Below are positions 1 through 6,611 of a DNA stretch of 12,025 nucleotides, piece after piece (the first letter of the stretch is position 1; each line of letters opens with the position of its first letter). This DNA comes from Halomonas sp. UBA3074 (GTDB taxonomy: Bacteria > Pseudomonadota > Gammaproteobacteria > Pseudomonadales > Halomonadaceae): positions 1-12,025 of the forward strand of contig NZ_DFBS01000023.1 in NCBI RefSeq assembly GCF_002366715.1, given 5' to 3'. The notes under the pieces were generated by a model. It had not been told where the DNA came from. It was given only the letters and a program-made list of their open reading frames with translations, and made no database searches. Position numbers and translations under genes: made by a program.

Positions 1-60
1 TGTTTGCGCGGAATCAATTCACCCTGGCCGTTTTCCAGCTCCATCCACGTGCCGTGGATG
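1..60 (-). pseudogene. copA: Out-of-frame continuation of copA after a one-base insertion at about 59
   Basis: On the minus strand, codons for I-H are followed by CATC where a leucine codon (CTC) is expected. Removing the extra base, T at 59 on the plus strand, restores HLHGTWMELENGQGELIPRK, the conserved start of the C-terminal copper-binding segment of CopA proteins, and keeps the frame open to the window edge. The insertion makes a near-direct repeat (ATCCAC C ATCCAC), a plausible slippage product. The annotated oxidase is then either a recent pseudogene or an assembly error. The remainder of the gene lies outside the window. Confidence 0.8.
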
Positions 61-1758
61 GTGGATAGAATGCTCCATCATGGTGTCGTTAATGAGGATA
101 AGGCGCAGTCGCTCATCTTTCTCAAAATGGATGGGGCCGGTCACTTCGCTAAACTTCTTACCGTCGAACGACCACATATAACGTTCCATATTGCCGGTCA
201 GGTGCAGCTCAAGCTCACGGCCTGGTTCACGGCGGTCAGGCCATGGCGTGAAGGCTTTTAAATCGCGGTAGACTAAAACACGACGTTCATCAGGGTCGAT
301 GCCGATGCCCGCCTGGTCGTATCGAGAGCCGGGCTGGGCTTCACCGGCAACGAGCAAGCCATTTTCGCCGATTTTCGCCTGTTCACCCGCCATGCCACCC
401 ATATTAGAGTGATCCATGCCTTGCATGTTGGACATGCTGGAGTGGTCCATCCCCGCCATGCTGGAATGATCCATGCCTTCCATATTCGACATGTTTGAGC
501 GATCCATTTCCGACATGTTGGAATGATCCATACCTTCCATATTCGACATGCCGGAGTGGTCCATCCCCGCCATATTTGACATGCCAGAATGATCCATCCC
601 GCCCATACCGTGGGCACCCATGGCTTCCATACCGCGGTCGGCAATTTGACGGCGTTCAGGGATGTCGGCCTGCATCCCTTCACGCGGTGCCAGGGTAGCG
701 CGGGCGTAGCCGCTGCGATCCATGGCTTCGGCGAAGATGGTGTATGCCCGGTCGTCTTCAGGTGAAACAAGCACATCGTAGGTTTCCGCCACGCCAATGC
801 GGAACTCATCAACAGGGATGGGCTGGACCGGTTGGCCATCGGCGGCCACCACGGTCATCTTCAAGCCAGGTATACGGACATCGAAGTATGACATGGCCGA
901 ACCGTTAATCACGCGTAGCCGTACCCGCTCACCGGCCTTGAACAGCGCGTTCCAGTTTTCCTGGGGGGAGTGGCCGTTGAGCAGGTAGGTATAAGTGCTG
1001 CCGGTGACATCGGCGATATCCCGCGAGCTCATACGCATTTGGGCCCACATACCGCGCATCTCGGCGGTTTGTGAGAAACCCTTTTCGCGTACATCGGCGA
1101 AAAAATCAGCAATCGTGCGCTCTTGGAAGTTGTAATAGCCTTCCATGGTTTTCAGATTACGGAACACCGACATCGGTTCTTCAAAGGTCCAGTCGGTGAG
1201 CAGTAACACATGCTCACGGTCGTAACGGATAGGCTCGCGCTCGGCGGCGTCGATAATCAGCGGCCCCGCATGGCCTAGCTGTTCCTGCAGACCTGAGTGG
1301 CTGTGGTACCAGTAGGTGCCGTTCTGCCTGACAGGGAAACGATAGGTAAAAGTTTCACCAGGGGCGATACCGGCAAAACTGACACCAGGCACACCATCCA
1401 TTTCCGGCGGTAGAATAAGACCATGCCAGTGGATGGAGGTGGACTCGTCCAGCAGGTTGGTGACACGCAGTACGGCGTCTTGACCTTCTTTCAAACGAAT
1501 CAGCGGGCCAGGACTGGTACCGTTAATGGTAATTGGTTGGGCTTCTTGTCCGTCAATAGGCAACGATTCACGGCGGATCGCCAGCGATACCTCGGGCCCT
1601 TCTTCAACGCCCTGCGCGTAGACATTGCTGCGGCCCCAGGGGTTTGCCCAGGCGGGGGTTAATCCCATTGCCGCAGCGGAACCTATTCCTAGGGCAGCGC
1701 CGCCTTTTAGGACCTGCCGGCGAGAAAGCGGGTGAGAAATGATGCTTGAGCGTGCCAT
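19..1758 (-). CDS. copA: Copper-resistance multicopper oxidase CopA (PcoA family), C-terminus frameshifted
   Basis: Periplasmic multicopper oxidase of the CopA/PcoA copper-resistance family, expected to oxidise or sequester Cu(I). Seen: a twin-arginine signal with SRRQVLKG at residues 12-19; first cupredoxin domain with HWHG (110-113) and HSH (152-154), which are type 2/3 copper ligands; a middle domain; a Met-rich insert (377-457); and the start of the third domain, with METxxH-like ligands H563 and H566. The ATG has a good Shine-Dalgarno, GGGAG with a 6-nt gap (about 1765-1769). The open frame ends after 579 residues in a non-homologous tail (HPRHVDGAGKRPG), because one extra base near 59 shifts the frame inside the expected HLHG motif. 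The remaining copper ligands of the family (HxH and the HCHxxxHxxxxM block) are therefore lost from this frame. The restored frame runs off the window edge. The gene has its own promoter just after the sensor kinase gene. The family call is sure; whether the break is real or a sequencing error cannot be decided here. Confidence 0.9.
   Translation of the reverse strand: MARSSIISHPLSRRQVLKGGAALGIGSAAAMGLTPAWANPWGRSNVYAQGVEEGPEVSLAIRRESLPIDGQEAQPITINGTSPGPLIRLKEGQDAVLRVTNLLDESTSIHWHGLILPPEMDGVPGVSFAGIAPGETFTYRFPVRQNGTYWYHSHSGLQEQLGHAGPLIIDAAEREPIRYDREHVLLLTDWTFEEPMSVFRNLKTMEGYYNFQERTIADFFADVREKGFSQTAEMRGMWAQMRMSSRDIADVTGSTYTYLLNGHSPQENWNALFKAGERVRLRVINGSAMSYFDVRIPGLKMTVVAADGQPVQPIPVDEFRIGVAETYDVLVSPEDDRAYTIFAEAMDRSGYARATLAPREGMQADIPERRQIADRGMEAMGAHGMGGMDHSGMSNMAGMDHSGMSNMEGMDHSNMSEMDRSNMSNMEGMDHSSMAGMDHSSMSNMQGMDHSNMGGMAGEQAKIGENGLLVAGEAQPGSRYDQAGIGIDPDERRVLVYRDLKAFTPWPDRREPGRELELHLTGNMERYMWSFDGKKFSEVTGPIHFEKDERLRLILINDTMMEHSIHHPRHVDGAGKRPG
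388..630 (-). repeat. Met-rich tandem repeat within copA
   Basis: Residues 377-457 of the oxidase consist of imperfect 11-residue units of the form GMDHSxMSNMx, about six full or shortened copies, with short units such as GMDHSSMA and an MDRS variant. Met and His side chains are soft and intermediate copper ligands, and Met-rich inserts are known in CopA/PcoA and CueO, where they bind Cu(I). At DNA level the repeat unit is about 33 bp, so copy number may vary by slippage. Confidence 0.9.
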
Positions 1759-1788
1759 GTGTAACTCCCATCAATGATGAATGGCACC

Positions 1789-1820
1789 ATCTTGATGGAA
1801 GAAGCTGAATCAAAGCTGAA
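1789..1820 (-). promoter_or_regulatory. Putative copA promoter with direct-repeat operator
   Basis: Plus-strand GCTGAA (1804-1809), five bases, GCTGAA (1815-1820): a direct repeat with 11-bp period, typical of tandem binding by OmpR-family response regulators. Read toward copA it is TTCAGC-N5-TTCAGC. Nine bases downstream lies CAAGAT (1789-1794) at the -10 position, a poor match to TATAAT, so this promoter probably depends on an activator. The same box with the same 9-nt gap occurs at 4411-4427 and 6179-6195. The box starts 46 bases upstream of the copA ATG and 7 bases beyond the kinase stop codon. Confidence 0.6.
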
Positions 1821-1826
1821 TAGTGA

Positions 1827-3161
1827 TTAATTAATCACTTCAACTGCAAGAGGCAACGTAACCGTAACGCGCAGTCCACCCAGTGGACTACGCTCAAAGC
1901 GCGAGTGCCCTGAGTAGCGGGCAATTAACTGCGCAAGAATCGACAGGCCTAAGCCGTAGCCGGGACGGCGTTCATCCAATCGTGTGCCACGCTCTCCCAA
2001 GCGCGAAAGATCTTCTTCTGCAACGCCGAAACCGTCATCATCAGTGGTGAGCGTGAGTGTGGTAGCGGAGGCGGCAATATCGCAATTAACGCACCTATTC
2101 GCCCATTTGCCAGCGTTATCGAGCACGATGCCTAATATTTCAGAAAAGTCGTGAGCCTCAATAGGCACTAGGTCTTTCTCGCCTGCCGAGTGGGTGAGGT
2201 TGAAGATACGCTCAGGGTAAAGGCTGCGGAACATCTCTATGAGCCGTGAACTATCTCGCGTGACGTTCGCCATTCGACCCGCGTTAGGCCCTGCAATACG
2301 CGAACGACGCAGCTCTGCAGCTAACTGAGCGTTAATATCTTCAATACGGCTGAGCAGTTTATGCCGTCGGTTTTCATCAATGGGCCGATTGCCGCGCAGT
2401 ACTTGGGTAATTGCTGCCAGCGGGGTTTTTAAAGCATGAGAAAGATTGGCGACTGATTCCCGCGAGCGTTGTAATCGATGATCGATATCATCCATAAACC
2501 AGTTCAGCTGGTCGACTAATTCATCTAGCTCGGAAGGGGCTACTAATAACAAGCGATCACGTTTGCCTGATCGCAAGGCTTCAAGCTGTTGACGCAGTTG
2601 CCAAAGTGGCGTGAGGCCGCGGTTAACTGCCAGCATATTGAGTATGATGAGCATTCCTAAAAGCACGGCGGCAATTCCACCGACCCACCAATGCAAGGTA
2701 GCAAGTCCTGCTTCTACCTGAGAAAAATCCTCACCCACCAGTAATACGCCGTTAGAACCCTGCCACTCAAAATGGCGGCGGTAGACGAGCATGTGCTGAT
2801 CGTTATGTTTAACGTCCACAAGAGCATCGCCGTTCTCTTCCAGCAGAGGCGCCAGCTGTTGCTGCCATTGCGGGTCGGAAGCGCTGACCGAACCGTTAAA
2901 GCGGAGTACGTAGAGATGATGAAAGACTTGATAGCCTTGGCTAACCGAGTCTAGCGCAGTCGGGACAGCCGTTTGGTCCTGCTCTAGCTGTGCGACCGCA
3001 TGATTGGCTTCGCGCTGAAGACGCTCACCCAAAAAATCCCGAGCAAGATTCTGTAACAATATGCCATGCAGTAGCCAGGTCGTCACCACCACGAATAGCG
3101 CCACGCCACCTAGCCAGGCGAGTAGTCGAAAACGTAAACTGCGCCGATCAATGTGAAGCAA
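1827..3161 (-). CDS. Two-component sensor histidine kinase (probable copper sensor)
   Basis: Inner-membrane sensor kinase of 444 residues that should phosphorylate the response regulator encoded just upstream. Seen: membrane segment at about 12-33; periplasmic sensor region at about 34-155 with several His residues; second membrane segment at about 157-178; HAMP-like linker; H-box SHALKTPLA with the phosphoacceptor His242; N-box LDNAGKWA (Asn349); G1 box DDDGFGV (374-380); G2 box GYGLGLSI (401-408). The layout is that of QseC/PhoQ-type kinases. The start is TTG, overlapping the regulator gene by 14 bases, with AGGGG (3169-3173) 7 nt upstream; there is no in-frame ATG before the second membrane segment. 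The link to copper is inferred from the flanking cupredoxin, copA and copCD. A CopS/CusS role is likely but the ligand cannot be read from the sequence. Confidence 0.9.
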   Translation of the reverse strand: MLHIDRRSLRFRLLAWLGGVALFVVVTTWLLHGILLQNLARDFLGERLQREANHAVAQLEQDQTAVPTALDSVSQGYQVFHHLYVLRFNGSVSASDPQWQQQLAPLLEENGDALVDVKHNDQHMLVYRRHFEWQGSNGVLLVGEDFSQVEAGLATLHWWVGGIAAVLLGMLIILNMLAVNRGLTPLWQLRQQLEALRSGKRDRLLLVAPSELDELVDQLNWFMDDIDHRLQRSRESVANLSHALKTPLAAITQVLRGNRPIDENRRHKLLSRIEDINAQLAAELRRSRIAGPNAGRMANVTRDSSRLIEMFRSLYPERIFNLTHSAGEKDLVPIEAHDFSEILGIVLDNAGKWANRCVNCDIAASATTLTLTTDDDGFGVAEEDLSRLGERGTRLDERRPGYGLGLSILAQLIARYSGHSRFERSPLGGLRVTVTLPLAVEVIN

Positions 3162-3813
3162 AGAAATACCCCTGGCCGCGCCGCGTTTGAATCACCGATT
3201 TGCCGAGATAACGGCGCAGACGAGCGACATAGACTTCGACCAAGTTAGGCGCGGCGGCATCCTGATCCAAGGCATAGAGCTGCTCTAGTAGCTGCTCTTT
3301 AGAGTGAATGCGATCAGGATGCAGCATTAAGTAGCGCAGTAACCGAAACTCGGTCGCTGTGAGCGAACGCCACGTTTCACCTTCTAAGCACACTCGTTGA
3401 CCCGCTTCATCCAACGAAACGCCGTTAAGCGTGATCACTTGAGATAACTGACCAGACTGCCTGCGTAGCAAGGCCTTCAGCCGGGCCATCAGTTCGGCTT
3501 CGTGGAAGGGCTTGGTAAGATAGTCATCGGCCCCCGTCTCAAGGCCGACAACTTTATCTTCCCAGGTATCGCGGGCCGTCAGGATCAAAATAGGCGTGTC
3601 GCGTTTTTGCCTGCGCCACTGGGCGAGCAGATCCAGCCCTGAGCCGTCGGGCAAACCGACATCTAAGATCGCCAGTTCATAATGCTCGGTTGCCATCAGC
3701 GACTTGGCCGCTTTCAAGGAAGCGGCCAAATCAACTAGGTAACCGTTGTCTTTGAGACTCTCTGCTAAGCTTTCCGCTAGCAAGTCATCATCTTCAAGTA
3801 GCAACAGTTTCAT
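3148..3813 (-). CDS. OmpR-family response regulator (probable copper-responsive activator)
   Basis: DNA-binding response regulator of 221 residues. Receiver domain at 1-115 with the acidic pocket E7/D8/D9, phosphoacceptor Asp51, Thr79 and Lys101; C-terminal winged-helix domain at about 125-221 with the usual SLTATEFRLLRYL and VYVARLRRYLG helices and the RRGQGYFF wing. It overlaps the kinase gene by 14 bases and starts 14 bases after the cupredoxin stop. No clear Shine-Dalgarno precedes the ATG, so translation is probably coupled to the upstream cupredoxin gene. The regulator likely binds the 17-bp CTGAA direct repeats upstream of its own operon, of copA and of copC, because tandem 11-bp-period repeats are what OmpR-family dimers recognise. 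That binding is inference. Functional analogues are CopR, PcoR and CusR. Confidence 0.92.
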   Translation of the reverse strand: MKLLLLEDDDLLAESLAESLKDNGYLVDLAASLKAAKSLMATEHYELAILDVGLPDGSGLDLLAQWRRQKRDTPILILTARDTWEDKVVGLETGADDYLTKPFHEAELMARLKALLRRQSGQLSQVITLNGVSLDEAGQRVCLEGETWRSLTATEFRLLRYLMLHPDRIHSKEQLLEQLYALDQDAAAPNLVEVYVARLRRYLGKSVIQTRRGQGYFFASH

Positions 3814-3827
3814 GGATATACGTCAGA

Positions 3828-4367
3828 TTAGAGAGAAAAATTGCCGTACATGCCGGATTCGTAATGGCCGGGAATGTTACATGCATACTCTAGCGCGTTA
3901 ACATTATCAGGAACACGCCATAATAGAGACCCAGTCTCGCCAGGTGCAATGGTGACGCCTTCCATACTCATATTGGCCATATCGTGACCATCGCCGTTTG
4001 ACATATTGGACATATCGTGGCCTTCACCGTGTGCCATATTTGACATGTCATGGCCTCCGCCATTGGCCATGTTTAGCATCATCTGGCGATGTTCTTCTTG
4101 GGCTTCTTTGCTACCAATCACAAATTCGTGTTCTAGATTGCCGGTGTTAGTAATTTCAAATTTAACCACCTCCCCTGCCGCCATTTCTAGCGCTTCAGGG
4201 TCGAACCACATATCGCCAGCTTCAAGGCTGATCGTGCGGTCAACGTCAGCCTCGGTTAGGCCATTGTCACCACTGCCTTGGCCGGGCGCAGCCCAAGCCG
4301 CACTCGTTATCAAACTTAGTGAAAGGGCAAACATAGACGTTGTTAAGGAGATGTTGCGCATGGTCAT
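3828..4367 (-). CDS. Secreted cupredoxin with Met/His-rich insert (CopI-like)
   Basis: Small periplasmic blue-copper-type protein, 179 residues from the first ATG. Seen: Sec signal peptide ending near AAWA (24-27); cupredoxin strands; His80 in LEHEFVIG; and the C-terminal loop CNIPGHYESGM giving Cys163, His168 and Met173, the complete His-Cys-His-Met type 1 copper ligand set. Between them lies a Met/His repeat (103-133). Related cupredoxins (for example CopI) protect against periplasmic copper. The Shine-Dalgarno GAGG lies 3 nt before the first ATG but 9 nt before a second ATG (4361), so translation probably starts at the second; the signal peptide is unaffected. It is first in an operon with the response regulator and kinase, and the proposed operator lies just upstream. 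The precise family name is moderately sure; the copper site is clear. Confidence 0.88.
   Translation of the reverse strand: MTMRNISLTTSMFALSLSLITSAAWAAPGQGSGDNGLTEADVDRTISLEAGDMWFDPEALEMAAGEVVKFEITNTGNLEHEFVIGSKEAQEEHRQMMLNMANGGGHDMSNMAHGEGHDMSNMSNGDGHDMANMSMEGVTIAPGETGSLLWRVPDNVNALEYACNIPGHYESGMYGNFSL
3966..4061 (-). repeat. Three-copy GHDMSNM repeat in the cupredoxin
   Basis: Residues 103-134 hold three 10- to 11-residue units (GGGHDMSNMAH, GEGHDMSNMSN, GDGHDMANMSM), a likely extra copper-binding arm inserted between the cupredoxin ligand His80 and the C-terminal Cys/His/Met loop. The MSNM core is shared with the Met-rich repeat of the neighbouring CopA. Confidence 0.85.
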
Positions 4368-4395
4368 TTACCTCAGAGGTTAGTGTCACTTGTTC

Positions 4396-4427
4396 TTTAT
4401 ACGGTGTTAACCTGAAACGAGCCTGAA
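4396..4427 (-). promoter_or_regulatory. Putative autoregulated promoter of the cupredoxin-regulator-kinase operon
   Basis: Plus-strand CCTGAA (4411-4416), five bases, CCTGAA (4422-4427) is a perfect 6-bp direct repeat with 11-bp period. Read toward the cupredoxin gene, the box is followed after exactly 9 bases by TATAAA (4396-4401), a good -10. No separate -35 is needed if the regulator occupies that position, as PhoP/PmrA-type activators do. The box begins 44 bases before the first ATG. It matches the boxes upstream of copA and copC. Confidence 0.65.
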
Positions 4428-4643
4428 CCTAACGTAAAAATATGGCCTGCTACCCAAAAGCATTTCTAACATGATGATGGATCCTGACCCCCTGATTAGA
4501 GTCAACGCTGCAGCAATGACTTTTCGTCTTGTTGGTGCAATTGCCTATGGCAGCCTCCGCCTAAACCTCAGCGTAAGGCCCATAAGAAGGAGACCGTTAA
4601 TTTCGAGCTCTGGAACGGCTTAACAAGGTGGTTGACCTGTTAG
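4428..4643. other. Intergenic region with no recognised gene
   Basis: Between the cupredoxin operator and the end of copD. Short open stretches exist (for example 35 codons from an ATG near 4516 on the plus strand), but none has a recognisable product or a convincing ribosome binding site. No clear terminator for copD is visible: TCACC/GGTGA at the copD stop is only a 5-bp stem without a T run. Confidence 0.5.
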
Positions 4644-5549
4644 TCACCCATTCGGTGATGACACTCTTGTCAGCACTGCCGTGATCAACAAGATAACCGC
4701 GACCAGCACCATCTCCAGTGCAATACTTCTCTGTAACCGTCCTGGGGCTGTTGCGTCGCCGCTCTCAAAGGCCGGAACAAGCCGCCACTTGTTCGCGGCA
4801 GCAAATAACAGTAGCACCGCCACAATCAATACCTTGCCGATCAAGAACTGTCCATATGCCGTGGTGAGCAGTGGCGTGAGACCGCCCGTTAGCAGCGTGG
4901 CCAACGTGACGCCCGCCAGTACCAACAAGCCGACTCCGCTTATGGCGATTTTCCCGAAACGGGTCAGAATGTGGGCGGTATTGTCCTGGTTGTGACCCCG
5001 TCCCACTAAATGGAACAGCGGCCACAGCGAGGCCACCCAGAATGCTGCCGCCATCAGGTGAACGATCAGCAAGCCAGCCAGAATGAGGCGTGGGGTGTTT
5101 ACTGTATGCCCCACCTGCACGAATGCCAGCATCACCAGTAACACGCCTACTAGGCTCACGCTGTTGGCTGTTTTCGAGAGCGCTAAGTTATTAAGCTGAA
5201 TCGCCTGGACTAGCAGCAAGCCAGTTACCGCCAGTATTAGTCGGACCCCGGACGCGCCATCGAACACGATTCCGAGCAGCATTGGGTTGGTTGCAGCAGC
5301 GATATTGCCGCCCCCAAGGTAACCAGCTTCTAAAGGCCACTGGAACAGAATCAGAATGACCCCCGCCCAGGCAGCAAAGATGCCCATGCAGGCGACGCGC
5401 CTCCGGTCGTGATCAGGGAGTCGGGGAAACGCTAGACGAAACAACACGGCCCCCGTCGCGACTAGGGCGTTAAGGTAAATCCCGGCCGCCACGAGAATCA
5501 TCGCGACGGTCCAGACATCAAGGCTATTTACTGAGGGCCACCAGACCAC
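4644..5549 (-). CDS. copD: Copper resistance protein CopD, inner-membrane
   Basis: Integral inner-membrane protein of 301 residues with about eight hydrophobic segments, of the CopD/PcoD family, thought to move copper into the cytoplasm together with CopC. Family signatures are visible: VQVGHT in a membrane segment, then HLMAAAFWVASLWPL with its conserved His, then KVLIVAVLLLFAAANKWRL, and the ending RSIALEMVLVAVILLITAVLT. The start is GTG, three bases after the copC stop codon, with no strong Shine-Dalgarno, so translational coupling to copC is likely; no ATG occurs before the first membrane segment. The C-terminus is short and hydrophilic. CopC and CopD as a pair make the call firm. Confidence 0.92.
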   Translation of the reverse strand: MVWWPSVNSLDVWTVAMILVAAGIYLNALVATGAVLFRLAFPRLPDHDRRRVACMGIFAAWAGVILILFQWPLEAGYLGGGNIAAATNPMLLGIVFDGASGVRLILAVTGLLLVQAIQLNNLALSKTANSVSLVGVLLVMLAFVQVGHTVNTPRLILAGLLIVHLMAAAFWVASLWPLFHLVGRGHNQDNTAHILTRFGKIAISGVGLLVLAGVTLATLLTGGLTPLLTTAYGQFLIGKVLIVAVLLLFAAANKWRLVPAFESGDATAPGRLQRSIALEMVLVAVILLITAVLTRVSSPNG

Positions 5550-5552
5550 GGG

Positions 5553-5924
5553 TCAAGGCTCGACCGAGAAGTTAAAACCGTCAGACATCATGTGCCCGTC
5601 ATCCGATAGGCCACGCCAGCGCACCTGGTAATCCCCAGCCGAAAGAGTGTCACTGGGCTTTACGAAGTAGCGATCGACCTGTTCACTGCCTGGCTGACCA
5701 TCAAGAGGAACGGGGCCGTCCGGGCCTGCCACTTCAAACTGGGTGATGCGCATCATGCCACCAAACTCGATGCCAATCTCTGCTGGGGAATCCTGAATGG
5801 TGACGCCATCCTTAGGCGAAGTGCTTGCGCCCCCTTCATGGGCCAACACTGGGCTTGCGAGCGACAGCAGCAGCGTTGCTAAGGTAGCGTGAATAATAGG
5901 GAGCGAAGTCGTCTTCTTTTGCAT
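5553..5924 (-). CDS. copC: Periplasmic copper-binding protein CopC
   Basis: Small periplasmic Cu(II)-binding beta-barrel, 123 residues, partner of CopD. Seen: Sec signal peptide cleaved after VLA (28), which makes His29 the mature N-terminus; this N-terminal His is the known Cu(II) anchor in CopC. The C-terminal SDDGHMMSDGFNFSV supplies Asp109 and His111, the other Cu(II) ligands. The Met-rich Cu(I) loop of the classical Pseudomonas CopC is not obvious; only GGMMRI and HMM are present, so this is probably the Cu(II)-only type. AAGGA lies about 7 nt before the ATG. It is first in a two-gene operon with copD. The nearest promoter candidate is at 6164-6195, which implies a leader of about 230 bases. 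Confidence 0.93.
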   Translation of the reverse strand: MQKKTTSLPIIHATLATLLLSLASPVLAHEGGASTSPKDGVTIQDSPAEIGIEFGGMMRITQFEVAGPDGPVPLDGQPGSEQVDRYFVKPSDTLSAGDYQVRWRGLSDDGHMMSDGFNFSVEP

Positions 5925-6163
5925 ACCGTTTCCTTATATTTTTTTAGGCTTGAATGGTTCGTCGCGGAGGCTTCAAATCTGATTCGGTTGAGCCTTCAGA
6001 CATCGTTCATGTGCCCTATTTGACGAACAAGGCACATGGCATCTTGCTCTTAAAGAACCAAGAGAGCATTCATGGATTCTTTGGCTGCTGGGTTTTCGCT
6101 TCTTGGGTGGCGATGTATTTGAGCAGCATTTGTACGCGCTCTTCTTCATGGAACTGAGTCAGT

Positions 6164-6195
6164 GTTATAGCGTGCCAACCTGAAACAGAGCTGAA
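6164..6195 (-). promoter_or_regulatory. Putative copCD promoter with direct-repeat operator
   Basis: Plus-strand CCTGAA (6179-6184), five bases, GCTGAA (6190-6195): the third copy of the 11-bp-period direct repeat. Read leftward, 9 bases after the box comes TATAAC (6164-6169), a near-consensus -10, the same geometry as the cupredoxin promoter. Orientation and -10 point to copC-copD, not to the plus-strand genes. The 230-base leader is longer than at the other two promoters. Confidence 0.6.
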
Positions 6196-6255
6196 AATGG
6201 CGGAAAAAATGACCTGTGACAAATCTAGCGTTTGGGATCAGTTTCTTCTTTACCT

Positions 6256-6286
6256 TTGGGCTACCTATAGGTTGTAGGCTTATAAC
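6256..6286 (+). promoter_or_regulatory. Candidate MerR-family metal-responsive promoter
   Basis: TTGGGC (6256-6261) as -35 and TATAAC (6281-6286) as -10 are separated by 19 bases, longer than the usual 17. The spacer holds a dyad CCTATA-GGT-TGTAGG (6264-6278; 5 of 6 positions pair), centred at 6271, the exact middle of the spacer. A stretched spacer with a central dyad is the hallmark of promoters untwisted by MerR-family regulators (CueR, CadR, ZntR). It would drive the two small genes and the DUF411 gene, starting about 78 bases downstream. No merR-type gene is present in the window. Confidence 0.5.
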
Positions 6287-6363
6287 AAAAGCTAACTCTG
6301 CCTTCTTCCATTTTTATCGGATAAGGCAATGTCTCGATCAGCAACATGATGAGAGGAAATATC

Positions 6364-6459
6364 ATGGTTAAGCACACGATGAACTTTGCTATTGGTGGGG
6401 CTGCAATCCTCAGTGTCTTAAGTAGCGCCATCTTTGCTCAAGGCATAAATCAGGAGTGA
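6364..6459 (+). CDS. Very small secreted or membrane peptide, unknown function
   Basis: A 31-codon gene. The product starts MVKHTMNFAIGG, continues as a hydrophobic segment (about 7-25) ending in SSAIFA, then a short tail QGINQE. It looks like a signal peptide with almost no mature part, or a single-pass membrane peptide. A strong Shine-Dalgarno (GAGAGGA, about 6 nt from the ATG) argues that it is translated. It sits 4 bases before the next small gene and shares its transcript with the DUF411 gene. I do not recognise it; it could be a leader peptide. Confidence 0.55.
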   Translation: MVKHTMNFAIGGAAILSVLSSAIFAQGINQE

Positions 6460-6463
6460 TGTC

Positions 6464-6598
6464 ATGATGAACGCGGAATGCTTTGCTTTTATGGGGTCAA
6501 TGGGGTGGTTAGACTGGTTGATGCCCCTGGCTATGCTGTTATTAATTGGCTTGGCGATCGCGTCGCTGGCCAAGTACCTCTTCAGTCGTTCACATTAA
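6464..6598 (+). CDS. Small single-pass membrane protein, unknown function
   Basis: A 44-codon gene. The N-terminal part is rich in Met with one Cys (MMNAECFAFMGSMGWLDWL), followed by one membrane helix (about 19-37) and a basic tail ending FSRSH. GGAG lies about 8 nt upstream of a tandem ATGATG, and the second ATG (6467) could also serve. Its stop codon overlaps the AAGGAG of the next gene, so the two are tightly packed. The Met/Cys-rich periplasm-facing end is compatible with copper contact, but this is inference and no family is recognised. Confidence 0.6.
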   Translation: MMNAECFAFMGSMGWLDWLMPLAMLLLIGLAIASLAKYLFSRSH

Positions 6599-6611
6599 GG
6601 AGTTGAAATTA

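Larger units (their letters stand above)
5925..6363. other. Regulatory intergenic region between copC and the small-protein operon
   Basis: About 440 bases between divergent operons. It holds a leftward promoter with the CTGAA direct repeat (6164-6195) and a rightward MerR-type promoter (6256-6286). The stretch 5925-6163 would be the copC leader. On its minus strand are fragments that look partly protein-like: an open frame giving FHEEERVQMLLKYIATQEAK, ending at a TGA near 6072, whose internal ATG (6127-6129) lies 50 bases from the operator, as copA and the cupredoxin do from theirs; and a 19-codon frame whose stop lies about 20 bases before copC. None is recognisable. They may be leader peptides or remnants of a lost gene. 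Confidence 0.5.

Noticed and set aside
388..630. Possible CRISPR or minisatellite at the copA repeat
   Set aside because: The repeats are in-frame, unequal and without spacers; they encode a Met-rich protein segment.
273..839. 188-codon minus-strand frame within copA
   Set aside because: It is the copA repeat read in another frame; the repetitive Trp/Pro/Cys pattern comes from the Met/His codons of the real frame.
5954..6157. 67-codon plus-strand frame upstream of the small-protein operon
   Set aside because: No ribosome site and no recognisable motif; it runs opposite to the copC leader and through the proposed leftward promoter region.
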